DNA of 64,000 nucleotides, from positions 4,368,572 to 4,432,571 of the forward strand of contig ML133471.1 in NCBI GenBank assembly GCA_003864495.1, written 5' to 3'. Positions 37,501 to 49,949 of this stretch are shown here, one piece after another. The DNA is from Nemopilema nomurai (taxonomy: Eukaryota > Cnidaria > Scyphozoa > Rhizostomeae > Rhizostomatidae). The translations under genes were made by a program, and so were the position numbers. Each line of letters starts with the position of its first letter. The first letter of the stretch is position 1. The notes below the pieces were generated by a model, which saw only the letters and a program-made list of their open reading frames with translations, did not search any database and was not told the DNA's origin.

Positions 37501-40500
37501 ATAGAATGACTTACATTGTACATAAATGCAAGGCGGGCTAACTGTGCCAGCATTCTCTGTTGATGCGCAAACCTCTTCAAGGTTCAGTTTGTGTAGAATA
37601 CATTCAAAATCACATGAAAACAGAATCTTAGAGTGATGACGAATGGAGCCCATGGTTGCTTTGTATAACTGACTTAAACTATAACAACAATCACCAACGC
37701 GTCTCTTAATCTTATGCAACAGCCCTATCTTTTGTATTTTGATGGCATATGAGTATGGAAAATGCACGCTAGAAAACTTTATTGCCCCTATTTCCTGGTA
37801 CAGACACTTCTCAGAACATCAACTGCAAAAGGACATGAAGTTAGCCTACTTCTACTGGCATCTAGAAAGGCAATATTCCTAGACTGTTTCTTTCTGAATG
37901 ATAGGCCCACTAAAAGGTGAGATAACAGGCCCGCTGGAACCGGGGGAAAGGGGGCCGCTGGGGTGCCGGTGGCTGCAGCTTCCCCCAATAATTAATGGGC
38001 AGCCACACCAACAAAACCCCCCTCCCCCTCATCCCAATATAAATTTCGTTCCGACGGCATTGGATGAAGAAGAAGATCTTCCAAGGGATATAACAGGGCA
38101 AGCCAGATGCTCAAGCGAAGTTTCGCAACTCTTTTTTTTACTCGCTCAGTTTACAAAACGGCTGATGTATAAGTCCCCGGTTTGTTTATAGAGAAAATCA
38201 GCTACTCTCGATGACCTCCTAGGGATGGTTCTCAAACTAAAAACATCAATATCTTGACCATGGGCGATTATCCAAATACAATAGGAGAGAAACAGCATGC
38301 GTTGTAGCAGACTTAACTTTAGTTTGCTTTCTTAAGGAAAGTTCGGAAGATGGTCTCCAGTATCTTTGCCCAAGTAACGCCTCTCGGCGTTTAGTCATAC
38401 AATAGCAATTTTCAGCGCGTTTAGACTGCAAAGACACTGGACAAATCACATAGATTTTAGCATTTCTGATGTCCTACACTTTTATATATTCTAACCTTGA
38501 GATGGTGATGCACTATAGTAAATGCTCTTTTCGGGAAAATGAATAAAGTCTAGAAACGGGAATCAAAGCTCTATTGTGGCAGTTTCTTTACCAACGGAAA
38601 AATACAGCAATTACTCGACCTTTCATCTGATGAAAACCTTAGCTTGGGAGCAGTGTAATGACAATGGAGTTTCACTGGGACAGAATGCAGATACCCTGCT
38701 GTGGATTGGAATGGTTTAGGCTAAACCAGATAAGGAGATCAAGCGCGCTCTCTACACCTCCACATTTGCCTGAAAGGAGAAAAGTCACGAAGGAAGGTTG
38801 TTGTCATGCCTATGCATAGGGCCGTGCCTATTGATGCTTTGAGAGGTCAATACGCAAAAGAAGTCCATTAGAGGCCCCGGTATCCTAAAATTGGGGTTTT
38901 ACTGGACCTCCATTGACAATTGGGGTCAAATGCCAAATTTTGCAGCATCGCAAATGCAGCATTATTGCGGACATCTTAAAAGTCGTCAGCATAAGCTTTT
39001 CTCGTGTTTTGCAATTATTTCTATGAGATGAAATCATAAACACAAAGTGGGAAGCTATGTGATCTGTTTTTATTGCCCTGTCTAGGCAGCCCTTTCTCGT
39101 ATACAATAGAAATTGGAAAATAAAATTTTGGCCTGTTCAGTTTCCATCTAGACTTTTAACCAAATACTTGAAAGAGGAGGACGGATATGTTATTTAAGCA
39201 AGTATTGATGGCTTGAAGAAGAATTTTCAAAGAAAAAATTTTAAAAAGAAAGGTTTCAAGGACATGAGTACAATGCAAAGAGGCATCAGTTGTTTCTCAT
39301 CAAAGGAGCATTGCTTGTAAACGAAAGGGCGTTTGAGTACTTCCTTTTTGAACTGTCAAATACATTCATTGCACTGTTTCTGCGAATCGTTGGATGCTTC
39401 TCATTTTTATCTATTTCCCCTTAGTTTTCATAGTTTTCTTCTTGAAATAACAATGTTTATATCTTCATTTGAAAATACATTCAGGAATCCGGTATGTTGC
39501 CTCACATAATACGGGCCACAATTTTTAAAGCAGACTAGCCAAATTATTCTTGATTCTTAGACTTTATGTTTAATATAATCTGATTCTAAAACTCCATCTA
39601 CGATTAAAGGTTTTCAGTTTTCAGTAAATTTGGGTGTAAAATGCTTCGTAGCAGTTGCTTAGAATAAGATGCATTCGGATTCAAATACTTAAGTTACTTC
39701 ATGTCATCAAACGATCATTTTCACTATATATTCTGACCTTTTAGCCATTCTATTGCTTTCAAAAGCTTAATCTATATGATTCTTTAGTTTTCAACATTGT
39801 TGAGAATGACATGTCGTTATGGACTGGAAACTAAAATTTTATATTGCATTTTGATGTAGAAATACGACCATGAAACAATTTCTACTGTATTACCATGCCA
39901 TCTACATCAACTTTTGTTTATCTGTAAAAGTCAAAGCAGCTAGTATAAACAGCTTTTGGTAACAGAAAAATCTTGATCTTCTTATAATAATACGAATAAT
40001 ACAAAGGAAACAGAAATAAGTTCTAAGCAAGAAAACATTTTTGGAGATCAAAAAATAGAAAAAATGTTCAATGCAGGGCAGTGAGTGAAGCTTATTAGCC
40101 TCGATAAAGAAAACGTGGCCTCGAAAAAGAAAGCGCTCATGGCAAGATTTCCAACTACCTTTGGCTTTCCAAATACTCATTTGGACGACAAATAAATTGC
40201 TTGCATTTGGCTTACAGTATGTTTGTTAACATCAAGACCAATCTTCTACTAAGAACAAGGAATGTTGATACAGTTGAAAAATAGCAAGAAAGCCTTGTCT
40301 ATGTTTCAACATGACACGTTTGCTATTCATGATCAAACTCTTGTTTTAACGAAGCTAACCCAATCCTCTTTTTATTCAGTACGACTCAAAATAATGTTCT
40401 TTATTCAATCCAGACATATAAGCGAAATAAACACCTGCTTTCCTGCTTGAATTATTATAGCTTGAAATTCCAGCAGAGTTAAAGCGTAGAAGAGGCATTC

Positions 40501-43500
40501 TTATTGTCTCAACAGTATGAAATATATATTCCAATCTGCTTGGCTTCTAAAATCAACTACGCAGCAATATCATAGAGAGATATAACTCCCCACATATTAC
40601 GATTTTTGAACGTGAGAGGCCTATGCAACCGCTACAAGCGTAAAATTCAGCTCGCTACAAGATCTATACACTAGCCTCTTAACTAGATTTGTATTATTTT
40701 TTATCAGTATTTCTTTCGCTGATCGCTCTCCTGGTTTTTCATGACTTTGCAGACTCAAGATTGATACAATCTGCACTAGGCTTGATGCGACGCGACGATA
40801 AACCTAACAGTTCCTAACAGTTGTCTGATGTAATAAAACCTGATTTACAGCACTGAAAGTTACTCACCAATGGCTCTCAAATTACTATAACCAGAAGCAG
40901 CTATACAGACATATTTCATACAGGAAATAAGAGCTCTTTGACATCCATTTTTGCAAAAATGCGCAGCTATTAAGGCATACGAAATCATATGTAGAGAAAT
41001 GTAACAAGATATGAAATATAAGGTATAAACAAAGAAATATTGCGGCCTAAAGATATGAGCAATGTTAACTGACATAAATTTAGAAAAACAACCTAATCTA
41101 GAACTGAACATTTCTTTATTCATCATAGTAAAGTAAGATCTTAAAGCCATATCAGGTTCTTCATAAACGTAAATAAACAGGAACCAAAAGCAATTTGATG
41201 TCTGACAGAAGTATCCGCTTCGACGTAATTAAGCGGATTTACGAAGCGATATGGTGCCTTAAATATTAATGACACTTTGCTTTTATCAGAGGCGTGTGAG
41301 GTCAGTCACAGCCAATTTATGTATTTCTAGTAAGAAGTTAGGGCAAGCTGCTGCTACATCAAACATCTGGTAAATTTTAGTGACTGACCTGTCCTTGACC
41401 CTTGAGAAAAAAAGTTGTTCTAGCACGATTCAATTTCATAATTTTGAAATGATGAGAATTGATGAGAGCATCGAAGTATGAAACAATGGCACCCATCTCC
41501 TAATATTTTCCATTCCATTATTACACCATAGGCAGAAAGACATTTGTTGGTATAGGGCGCATTATTTTTCAACGTTTGGTGACCCATCAAAAGCTCATTT
41601 GCATCCTTAGCCATGCACAATTAACCCCCCCTCCCATTTTGATCAGTGATTCCCAACTTTTATCAAGCGTGATAAAGGTTGTTGAACATTGAATGCTCCT
41701 CCCTGTATAAGTCCTTTACTTGGATATTCATGCATCAGTCATACACGCACTGTAAAGTACAAGTACCTACAGCGATACAGTATTCTTTTCTAGTACCCCT
41801 TTTCAAATTCAATGCAAAAACATCTGACTCAAAGCTACAAGTTAAAGCTTGTATTTAAACTTCGATAGCTTCCAAAACGACTGACCATAGAAACTAGGAA
41901 AATTGCATTTAAAATCAGGAGACAGGAGTTGTCCTATACTGTTACAAAGGACGCACGTTGCATATGAAACATCGCACATAGAAAACTTGCTTATACAAAC
42001 TTGCTTATAGCTGTTTCTTTCAATTTTCTTTCAACACAGTGATGCTTAACTTCAAAACAGTGTCTAAAGAAACTGAGAAGAAACTGCGCAAAGATTAACT
42101 TTGCTTTTTCCTGCTCAAAATTCTTTAGATACTGAAGCTTCTTGTCCTATTTTGCAAAAAGTATGCAGAGATAAATCATTTTAATGAAGGGACTGAATTT
42201 GAACACATGAAAGAATGTTTTGTTGAAATTAAATGTCTAAAGTGGAAGGCAGAGGTATACCCCTAAAACTGATGAAAGGCGAGAGTGAATTAATGTAAGA
42301 AATAAGTACATTATTCCTTTCAATAAAAGCGCAGCATATCAACTAGGCACCTCACTGCATGTAGCTTTTGATCAACAAGCGCAATGTTTTAAGAAATAGT
42401 CTGAAGATAGTTGACTCTCTCAATCCATACGCATACTCTAATTGCTGCGAGATATACTCGATGTTGTTGTATTTATGATCAAAATCAAAAGGTCTACTGA
42501 GATTCCCCAGAAGTCAGCCATCCCTGCATTGTCTCCTCTGTTATAGCTCTTATTACGAAGGTGATAAGCGGATACGTTCATGGAGGCTGGCCACAAGCTA
42601 AAGCCCTTTTACGTGTACTGGGGTTCTCTTAAATTGAAGCTTGATAGCAAGTTATCCAGTTTTGGAAATTCATTTTTGGTCAAAGAAGCCATACTTTTCT
42701 TCATTTATTGCCTGTCTAGGTTACCAGCAATACTTGCTAATGGGCTATCTTTACATAAGATTAAGAAAACTAGAGAGACTTGCTAGTCGCTATAGTAGAC
42801 ATGTAGTAGCCCTCATGATGTCTCAAGCATACACAGAAATCCATGATGACACACCCTACAAATCCGAGTCGACCCCAATCAAATGGCCAGCGCCAAATAG
42901 ACTAAAGGCTTGACAGATGTTTCTGAAAGGTGTTGTGCCTTAAGCTGAAACAATGCAAGCTTGCTTTCGCCTCCAGTAGCATAATATGGTGGCTTGTTCC
43001 AATTTTTATTTGCTCATTTTGTTTTGCCGCAAAAATAGTACCGCAATCTTCAATTTGAAGCAGAGACTTGCATTTCAAATCAATCTGCGTTGCTCAGGAG
43101 GAAGACTTTCCCAAACTGGTTTTAGTTGCCATTAATCATAAAAGTAATGATAAGTAAAATAATAATGCATAGAAGGAGAGTATGAGAAACAAATTGGCAA
43201 TGAACCAGATTGCTGCACAAGTACAAATATACTTGAAATTCACTCTCACTGCTAACTTGCATTGAAATTCAAAATTCATATGAACCCGAGAACCGGGATT
43301 CTCAACACTTGTGATAAGAGAATTGATGGTGGTACATGTAAAATAAGTTACTTCTGATTAATATGCCAAGCAAAGCGCCATGAATTTGTGATGCCATGCA
43401 CGCACTCAAACTGCTCTAGATTTCTTTGCATGATCAAAGTACAGAGAGCCTTTATTCAAGAGAAATACTTGCGTGAGCTAGCTAAAACATTAAGACGTCG

Positions 43501-46500
43501 TGTGACTTTAAGTCAGAAGTGATAGATCAAAAGTCAAAGATGTTTTCTTGAGGGCCACTTTGCTTGACCCCAAGGTGTCGGTTTGTTGTTCCACTCTCAC
43601 TCTGATGTCCAAAGACCGGAATAACAATGGCTTTTATGTCTTGTTTCGCAAGCAGGCCTCATACCCTTAACAAGCGAATGTCTCGAGCGAAAGCGAAAGT
43701 CGAGCACAGGTTAAAATGCTGACCTTTGTCCTTTAAACCATTACAATTTGAATGTAGCTTATGACGATTCCTTTCTTGATAAAGCCTCTTAAATGCAGCA
43801 ATCGTAGCGAAATGCTATAAACCAATTGCTAAGAACACTTTTTGATTTGGTTCAGCCATTAAACTACCATAGAGACAATCCTCTGGACAATAAATTAGGC
43901 CTGCATAGGGGGGAACATATAGTCCAAGTTCAACATCAAATGCTAACAGGGTGAATATGAAGCGAGCACAAGAATCGCATTTGCAGCTAATAGCGTATTG
44001 CAGTTCTTGGCATTGACTTTTTGGCAACTCTCTCCTCAAGGCTGGAATACAAAATACATACTCGAAAAGGAGTTTAACACCTATTTTCATTTCTGCCCCT
44101 TGGGATTCAACACCGGTATTTTTCGAGGGTATCAATTTTTAGAGTAGTTTGCAATGGCTATACTTTCAGGACGCTTTGTGGGAACTCTGACATAACACAC
44201 ATATTCAAGTGGCCATACAGAAATCTGGGTAGCGTTCCATTCGCATCTAAACGGCTCTACCTCCTTGCTTTGCATGAACTTAACCCTTTTGATAACAGTG
44301 TGTTGCAATTAAGTAAAATGGACCGCCATTACTGGGATCCATTCATTGGCTATAAGAATCTTCTGTAGAAAAAGATAACCAAGTTCAAAGGGCATGCATT
44401 CTCTTTCATGGTGCGACCTACCGCCATGTTTAAAGTTTTCGTTGAATCCACTTACCAGTTCAGTTCTCTTCCCCGTCGATCCGTACTACAGCGTAGTGCT
44501 TCGCATTCCAGTCTGATGCCAATGCCCCGCTTGAGTATAAATAGGCTTTGGATAGTGAACAACTCTAAGACAAAAGCCGTTGCCCATTTATTTGATACCA
44601 TTGTTCTCTCGAGCATGCTATTGTAGAAGACCTTCTGAGCTATTTCAAAGTTCGCCTTTTGAAATACCATTTTCTGAATTTGTAAATGTTTTCTGGCCCT
44701 CTACTTACGTATCATAGATACAAATGTAATTGTCCACCCAAAGCTAGTTGCACTGCGATGCTCTGAGCCGACAGGGACCCAAAGAGGATTACTTCCATCA
44801 AGCTTTTCCAATTAGAGGGGTTTAAGCGTTCCAATGCTATCGTACGAGAGAAACTCCCCAGTGTTTCTTAATAAAGACGAATCCAATGTGTAGAGAATAG
44901 TTCTAACAAAAGCAGTCGGTGCTGTAAATTCGAAATAATTAGATGTCGGAATCTGGTGAAAGTGGCCAATGGTAATGCAAAAGGCACAATATTATTAAGC
45001 CGTGATAATGAGAGAATAGAGTTATAAATAGATTCGAACCGCTTACTCCAGTAATATTTGATAAAAATGCAATTCCACACTACCAATGAGTTTGCCCCAG
45101 GTCCCACCCCTCTTTATCCGTCATAGGATGGCAGCCCGTCGTGCGAGAATCCTCACCCTCTAATGACCATAAAATGCAAATACTCCTTGTCAGACAATTA
45201 TCTTTCATTGGCATATGCAACACTGCACCTTAACGTGCAATACAAAGAGAACCGCTTGGACCTAACTTGAGCAGAAGCGAGTTTGACATGCTGTCGAAAG
45301 ATTAAAGTTTACAATTCATATTTTGAACATTCAGCAGTATTACAAGTTGGAGAAAGCACAGTATTTAGCTTATTAGCATTCACAAACCTGTATATTGAAT
45401 TTAGTGCTAGTGTCATTTCAGTATTTCGAAAGAGTACTTGACACCAAATTTTGAGCAAGCAAGATTTGCTATATCGAATTTTAAAGCTTGATATGTAAGC
45501 TCTTTTCAGAATCTTCAATATTATGACTGTGCGTAAAAATGAAAGGTTTTGCTGCCACTTCCAACATTCTCAGGGAAAGGTTCTTTGAATATAGATATAT
45601 CAAATACAGCCCTTTTTGCGCTAAGAGAGTATTCTCTGTTGTTGATGGAGAAAACTTCTGATGCTGTTTGTAACAAGCAATTGCCTATATCTTGTTGAAT
45701 AAGCGGCTATTTATCCCGGATTTTCACATCCAATCCCTGTTTCGTTAATGTACATTCTCTTTGAAATTAAGAAGCGGTGCTTTCAAGCTCTAGATAAGGT
45801 ACGTTTCTTGAGGCAGTGGTACGTGGTGAAAAGATATTATTCATTTTACCATTCTAGAAATAAGATAGACAAAGAGATGAAACAGGGCCACAGAAGGTGT
45901 GATAAGTTTGCTAATTTTTGTTATGACAATTAGTCCAGAAAGTAACGCTCTCCAAGGACATGAGGGAGTCATGATTTAATCAGGGAACAATGTTGACGGA
46001 CTAGTTAGAATGACCGGAGAATATGGCCAAAGAAAGGGTGGGAGAGATTAGCATTTTTGACACGCCCAAGAGCTTGAGTTGAGTAATATGTAACTACGGC
46101 AGTGCTTATAACAGCATTTGCAAGTGTAAAATACATTAACAGCCAAACATTGTTAAGAATGAGGTGGCGGGTACAAGGTAAATGCTGAATGCTGCTGAAA
46201 AGACAGATTACTCCATTTTATGACTGGATACTGAGGAATCTGAGAGGGGACTTAATACAGCTGCAGAAGCAAAATATCTCACCAAAAGAGGGTAGTTTGA
46301 GATTTGTGGATAGACTGTGTGATTATTGCTGAGGGCATACATGTATTCGTCTTTATCACAAGTGCAGAAACCTAAAGTTCTGGAAAGCTACTTATGCATA
46401 TATGTTAAGACTAGATAAGATAGGAAATCGTGTTAATTATGTAAAGCGTATATTATCATTGAATGCTAATTGAGTTGTGTAACTTATCAGTAAGTGAGAT

Positions 46501-48972
46501 GAATTTCTCAATGTTAAACCAAATAGCATGCTCTCATTGAGCCTTCTTAAGATTCACTCTACAAATGCCAATTTTCTTGCTGTTAAGTAAATTGGAAAAG
46601 GCTAAATCTTCCCAGTAGAACTAGTCAAACAAAGGATAAATCATAATGCGGGTAGCTCCATCATGACGCATCAAAAGTAATCTTAAATCATTGGAGTCAT
46701 CAAGAAAAATGGAAGACCCCTGAATTCTGGTGGGCACTCTGCTGGACACTTTTTCAGTGCATTGATTTGCACTTCTTAAAGATCTTATGCTCTATTAATA
46801 GCTAGCAGCCAACTGATTTGACCAACTATTGTAGAAGAGGTCTAAGTGATTCAGCTCTCCAAACCTTTTGAATGGGAAAACTCTCTTTTTTATTTTAGTA
46901 CCAATGACTAAACGATAGCTCGATATCTAAGTCTTTTGCTCCACGCAAATTTGCAACTTGACCTTGATGGAAGACGACTGCCTTGGATGGAAGCGTGGCA
47001 AGATGTGTCTTTAAGAAGCTAAAGAAAGTTTTACAAAAGCGATGTTTAGTTAAAATGCTTTTGCTGCATTGAAAAACCGTCAGATAGTCTGCTATACAAA
47101 CTTCCTCAAGTAACAAGTTTTACTAAAGTTCATTTTTTGCACACAGCAAGCAGCCAGTTCCCTGAGACCTTTCCCCTAACAACAGGTCTTTTTATGTGTT
47201 AACCAAATTTTTGCTGTCAAAGGGTGTTGGAAAAATCCATTAAATAAAAAGTTAGAGGTTTCTTTTTTTAAAGGTTGCTAAAAAGTAAAACAGAAAAAAG
47301 AAAAAAATCTGGAGTTACTATTCTGTAGATTTTCTTTTTTCCCAGGCAGTGTCACACCCTCCAACTGTAAATGCCATGTGATGATGGAAACGCTTACTTG
47401 GTGACATAGAGTAGAGAAGCTGCGTTACTAGAGGCCGTGAAAAAATCAAGGAAGTAATTAGGTGAGATACTACTATTTGAAACAATTGGAGCTTGGTATC
47501 ATTTATTCAAACGCTTGCTTGTTGATGTGATGAAACTTTTGAAAGGCGTATTAACAAAATATTCACGAGAAATTTTCCTCTGTCTCTTTCACCGGCCTAG
47601 GCTGATGGAAAAATGAATTGATCGCCTTTCCAATCTCGACTATTTACATCAAACCAGCTTAGCTATGAAATCAAACAACTCTTCGATGAAAACCGTGGCA
47701 CTTTCATCTGTTGAGCATTATCAACAAATATATCAACAATAAATAACATGATTTCCTTGTTGTCACAACTATATTGTCAAGCTATGTTACTGGAATAGGA
47801 TGGACTAAAATTTCTAGTTGACACTTTTACAACTAAAGACTTAAAATATCTTATTCAGATATCCTCAGTTTGTGAGATTTATTTCTAATACCTTAAAAAG
47901 TGACATGTAGCCATTTTTAAATGAGCCTTTATTCCAAAGGTATGAGCCGGGGCAAGATTTTAAACAAAGTTGCTAAATCTAAGGTTTACAGTCCAAATGC
48001 AAAATGTATATTAAGCGCCTTGATTCATAAAGGAAATGTCTTGTAGTTACTAAGAAAGTGCTCTTCGTTTGTAACTGTTTTCATGTTGAACCTCGTTAGA
48101 GATTTCACCAACAGGTGCCATGTGCATTTCCAGTACTATATACCAGATTAGTTGCTACATCACTGAGACTTTAGTGTGCTACTTTGTAAGTATATCCTGT
48201 CTTTTTTGTGTTTACATTTGTGATAAACTACCTCAAACCACACATTTGCTCTGTATATCTTACACTGGACATTAACAGGAAGACATGAACTAAAATCTGT
48301 TTAAAAAGTGGGTATCAGAATGTTTTAGCTTTGCTTCCAACAATTGATTGGTTACATGGTAAGGATTGAAAGACTAATATTTGAATGCTCAAGTCAATTT
48401 TTCAAAGGAATAAAATTTCTACTTGCTCTAACCAATTACATTTTCCTAGCCATAATTTTCCTGTGTAGTGAAACACAGTAGACCTTTCTGCATGTTTCTT
48501 ATGACTTTGCAACAATTACAAAACGGAAGAAGAGGAACTACTAGCTTAATCCATGATCAACCTTACAAGCCCAGATGTATTCCATGATCCTCTTGGACCT
48601 TGATTCAGGCGTTAAACATCCTGATTGTGCCACAAAACTCAAACTTTGCAATTTCTTCCATATCGATCACTGTCGTTAGATTTTTCCAAGATGGTATTTA
48701 TTTCCAAGGCATCAGACACTACCTTTTATGCTCCAAAGCAACGGCCCATTGAACTTATTGCAGCTGCACATCCCAACATACCCCGGATGCTTTTCAAAAT
48801 TCGTTTGTTTTCCAATCCTCCAATATCATTTAACATGATTTTGCACTTGTTTCGTCTGTTTGAATCTCTTTGCTTCAGAGATTCATTCCTGTGTTAAATT
48901 TGGAGCCAAAATGATTTCTTTTGATTCTTTTAAATGCGATGTATTCAAGTATTTTTAGCCATACGTTTTTCA
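34547..48972. other. long intergenic block, no gene recognised
   Basis: About 14.4 kb without a recognisable gene. A GC-rich patch at about 37905-38035 (a G-rich stretch followed by a C-rich one) stands out from the AT-rich background. A frame on either strand crosses it, but I recognise no protein family. Confidence 0.4.
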
Positions 48973-49020
48973 AGAAAACCCGGTGCATGCATCGTTAGGC
49001 AAGGCACGCACCGGTTTTCT
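48973..49020. repeat. inverted repeat able to form a 13-bp stem hairpin
   Basis: Left arm AGAAAACCCGGTGC (48973-48986) and right arm GCACCGGTTTTCT (49008-49020) pair over 13 bp with one bulged C, around a 21-nt loop. The stem is GC-rich at its inner end. No sequence I know (miRNA, snRNA or histone stem-loop) matches it. Confidence 0.75.
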
Positions 49021-49578
49021 CAGTGCCCGTTTAGTTATCTTTTCGGCGAATTTGAGCTAAATATTATTCTCAAAGCTCTTTTAGCTTCATATTCTGGCAT
49101 TTTAGTACAAATGTTTTGTAATTGAATTTGCCATCTTGTACAGCCTTTCTGTGAACTGTGAAGATTGGCGCGCTTTAGAGAAATTCGATTCTTGCACTTT
49201 TTCATTTAGTGAAAAAGCCATTTCATTCTGAAACATTATTGCGGGATTCCTTCTATGAACTTTTATTCCTGCTCTTAAAATTAAATGTAAAATTCCCTCT
49301 ATCGGCTGTTAAAGATCATAACATTGACAAACAAATGCATCAATAAACTTGCACCAGTATATCGAACTAGTCACATTGCGAACAGCAGTGCGAAGAATAA
49401 GATCTGGTGAAGATGACTTGACTCTCGAGACACCAAGGACAAAGTTAGTGACCACTGGAGATCGTGCATCTACAAACGCCTTTCCTCTTGTTTCGAATAG
49501 ACTCTCATACACTTTGTGAGCAATGGATTAAGAGTAGACTGAAAGCGCATCTTAATCAAAAATATTTTTAATATTCTC

Positions 49579-49949
49579 TGCATATTATACTACTCTGCAT
49601 ATTATACTACTCTGCATATTATACTACTCTGCATATTATACTACTCTGCATATTATACTACTCTGCATATTATACTACTATGCATATTATACTACTCTGC
49701 ATATTATACTACTCTGCATATTATACTACTCTGCATATTATACTACTCTGCATATTATACTACTCTGCATATTATACTACTCTGCATACTATACTACTCT
49801 GCATATTATACTACTCTGTATATTATACTACTCTGCATATTATACTACTATGCATATTATACTACTCTGCATATTATACTACTCTGCATATTATACTACT
49901 CTGCATATTATACTACTCTGCATATTATACTACTCTGCATATTATACTT
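49579..49949. repeat. 17-bp minisatellite, about 22 copies
   Basis: The unit tgcatattatactactc is repeated head to tail for about 371 bp with very few variants (for example near 49680, 49798 and 49819). Because 17 is not a multiple of three, a frame through it cycles every 51 bp and yields a repetitive 17-residue pseudo-peptide; no real protein is implied. The high copy identity indicates recent expansion or ongoing homogenisation. Confidence 0.97.

Noticed and set aside
45025..45045. GGTTCGAATC on the minus strand resembling a tRNA B box
   Set aside because: The flanking bases do not form the T-arm stem, and no acceptor or anticodon arm can be built at the right spacing.
49579..49949. Regular repeat array that could be mistaken for a CRISPR array
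   Set aside because: Units are contiguous with no spacers, and the genome is animal.
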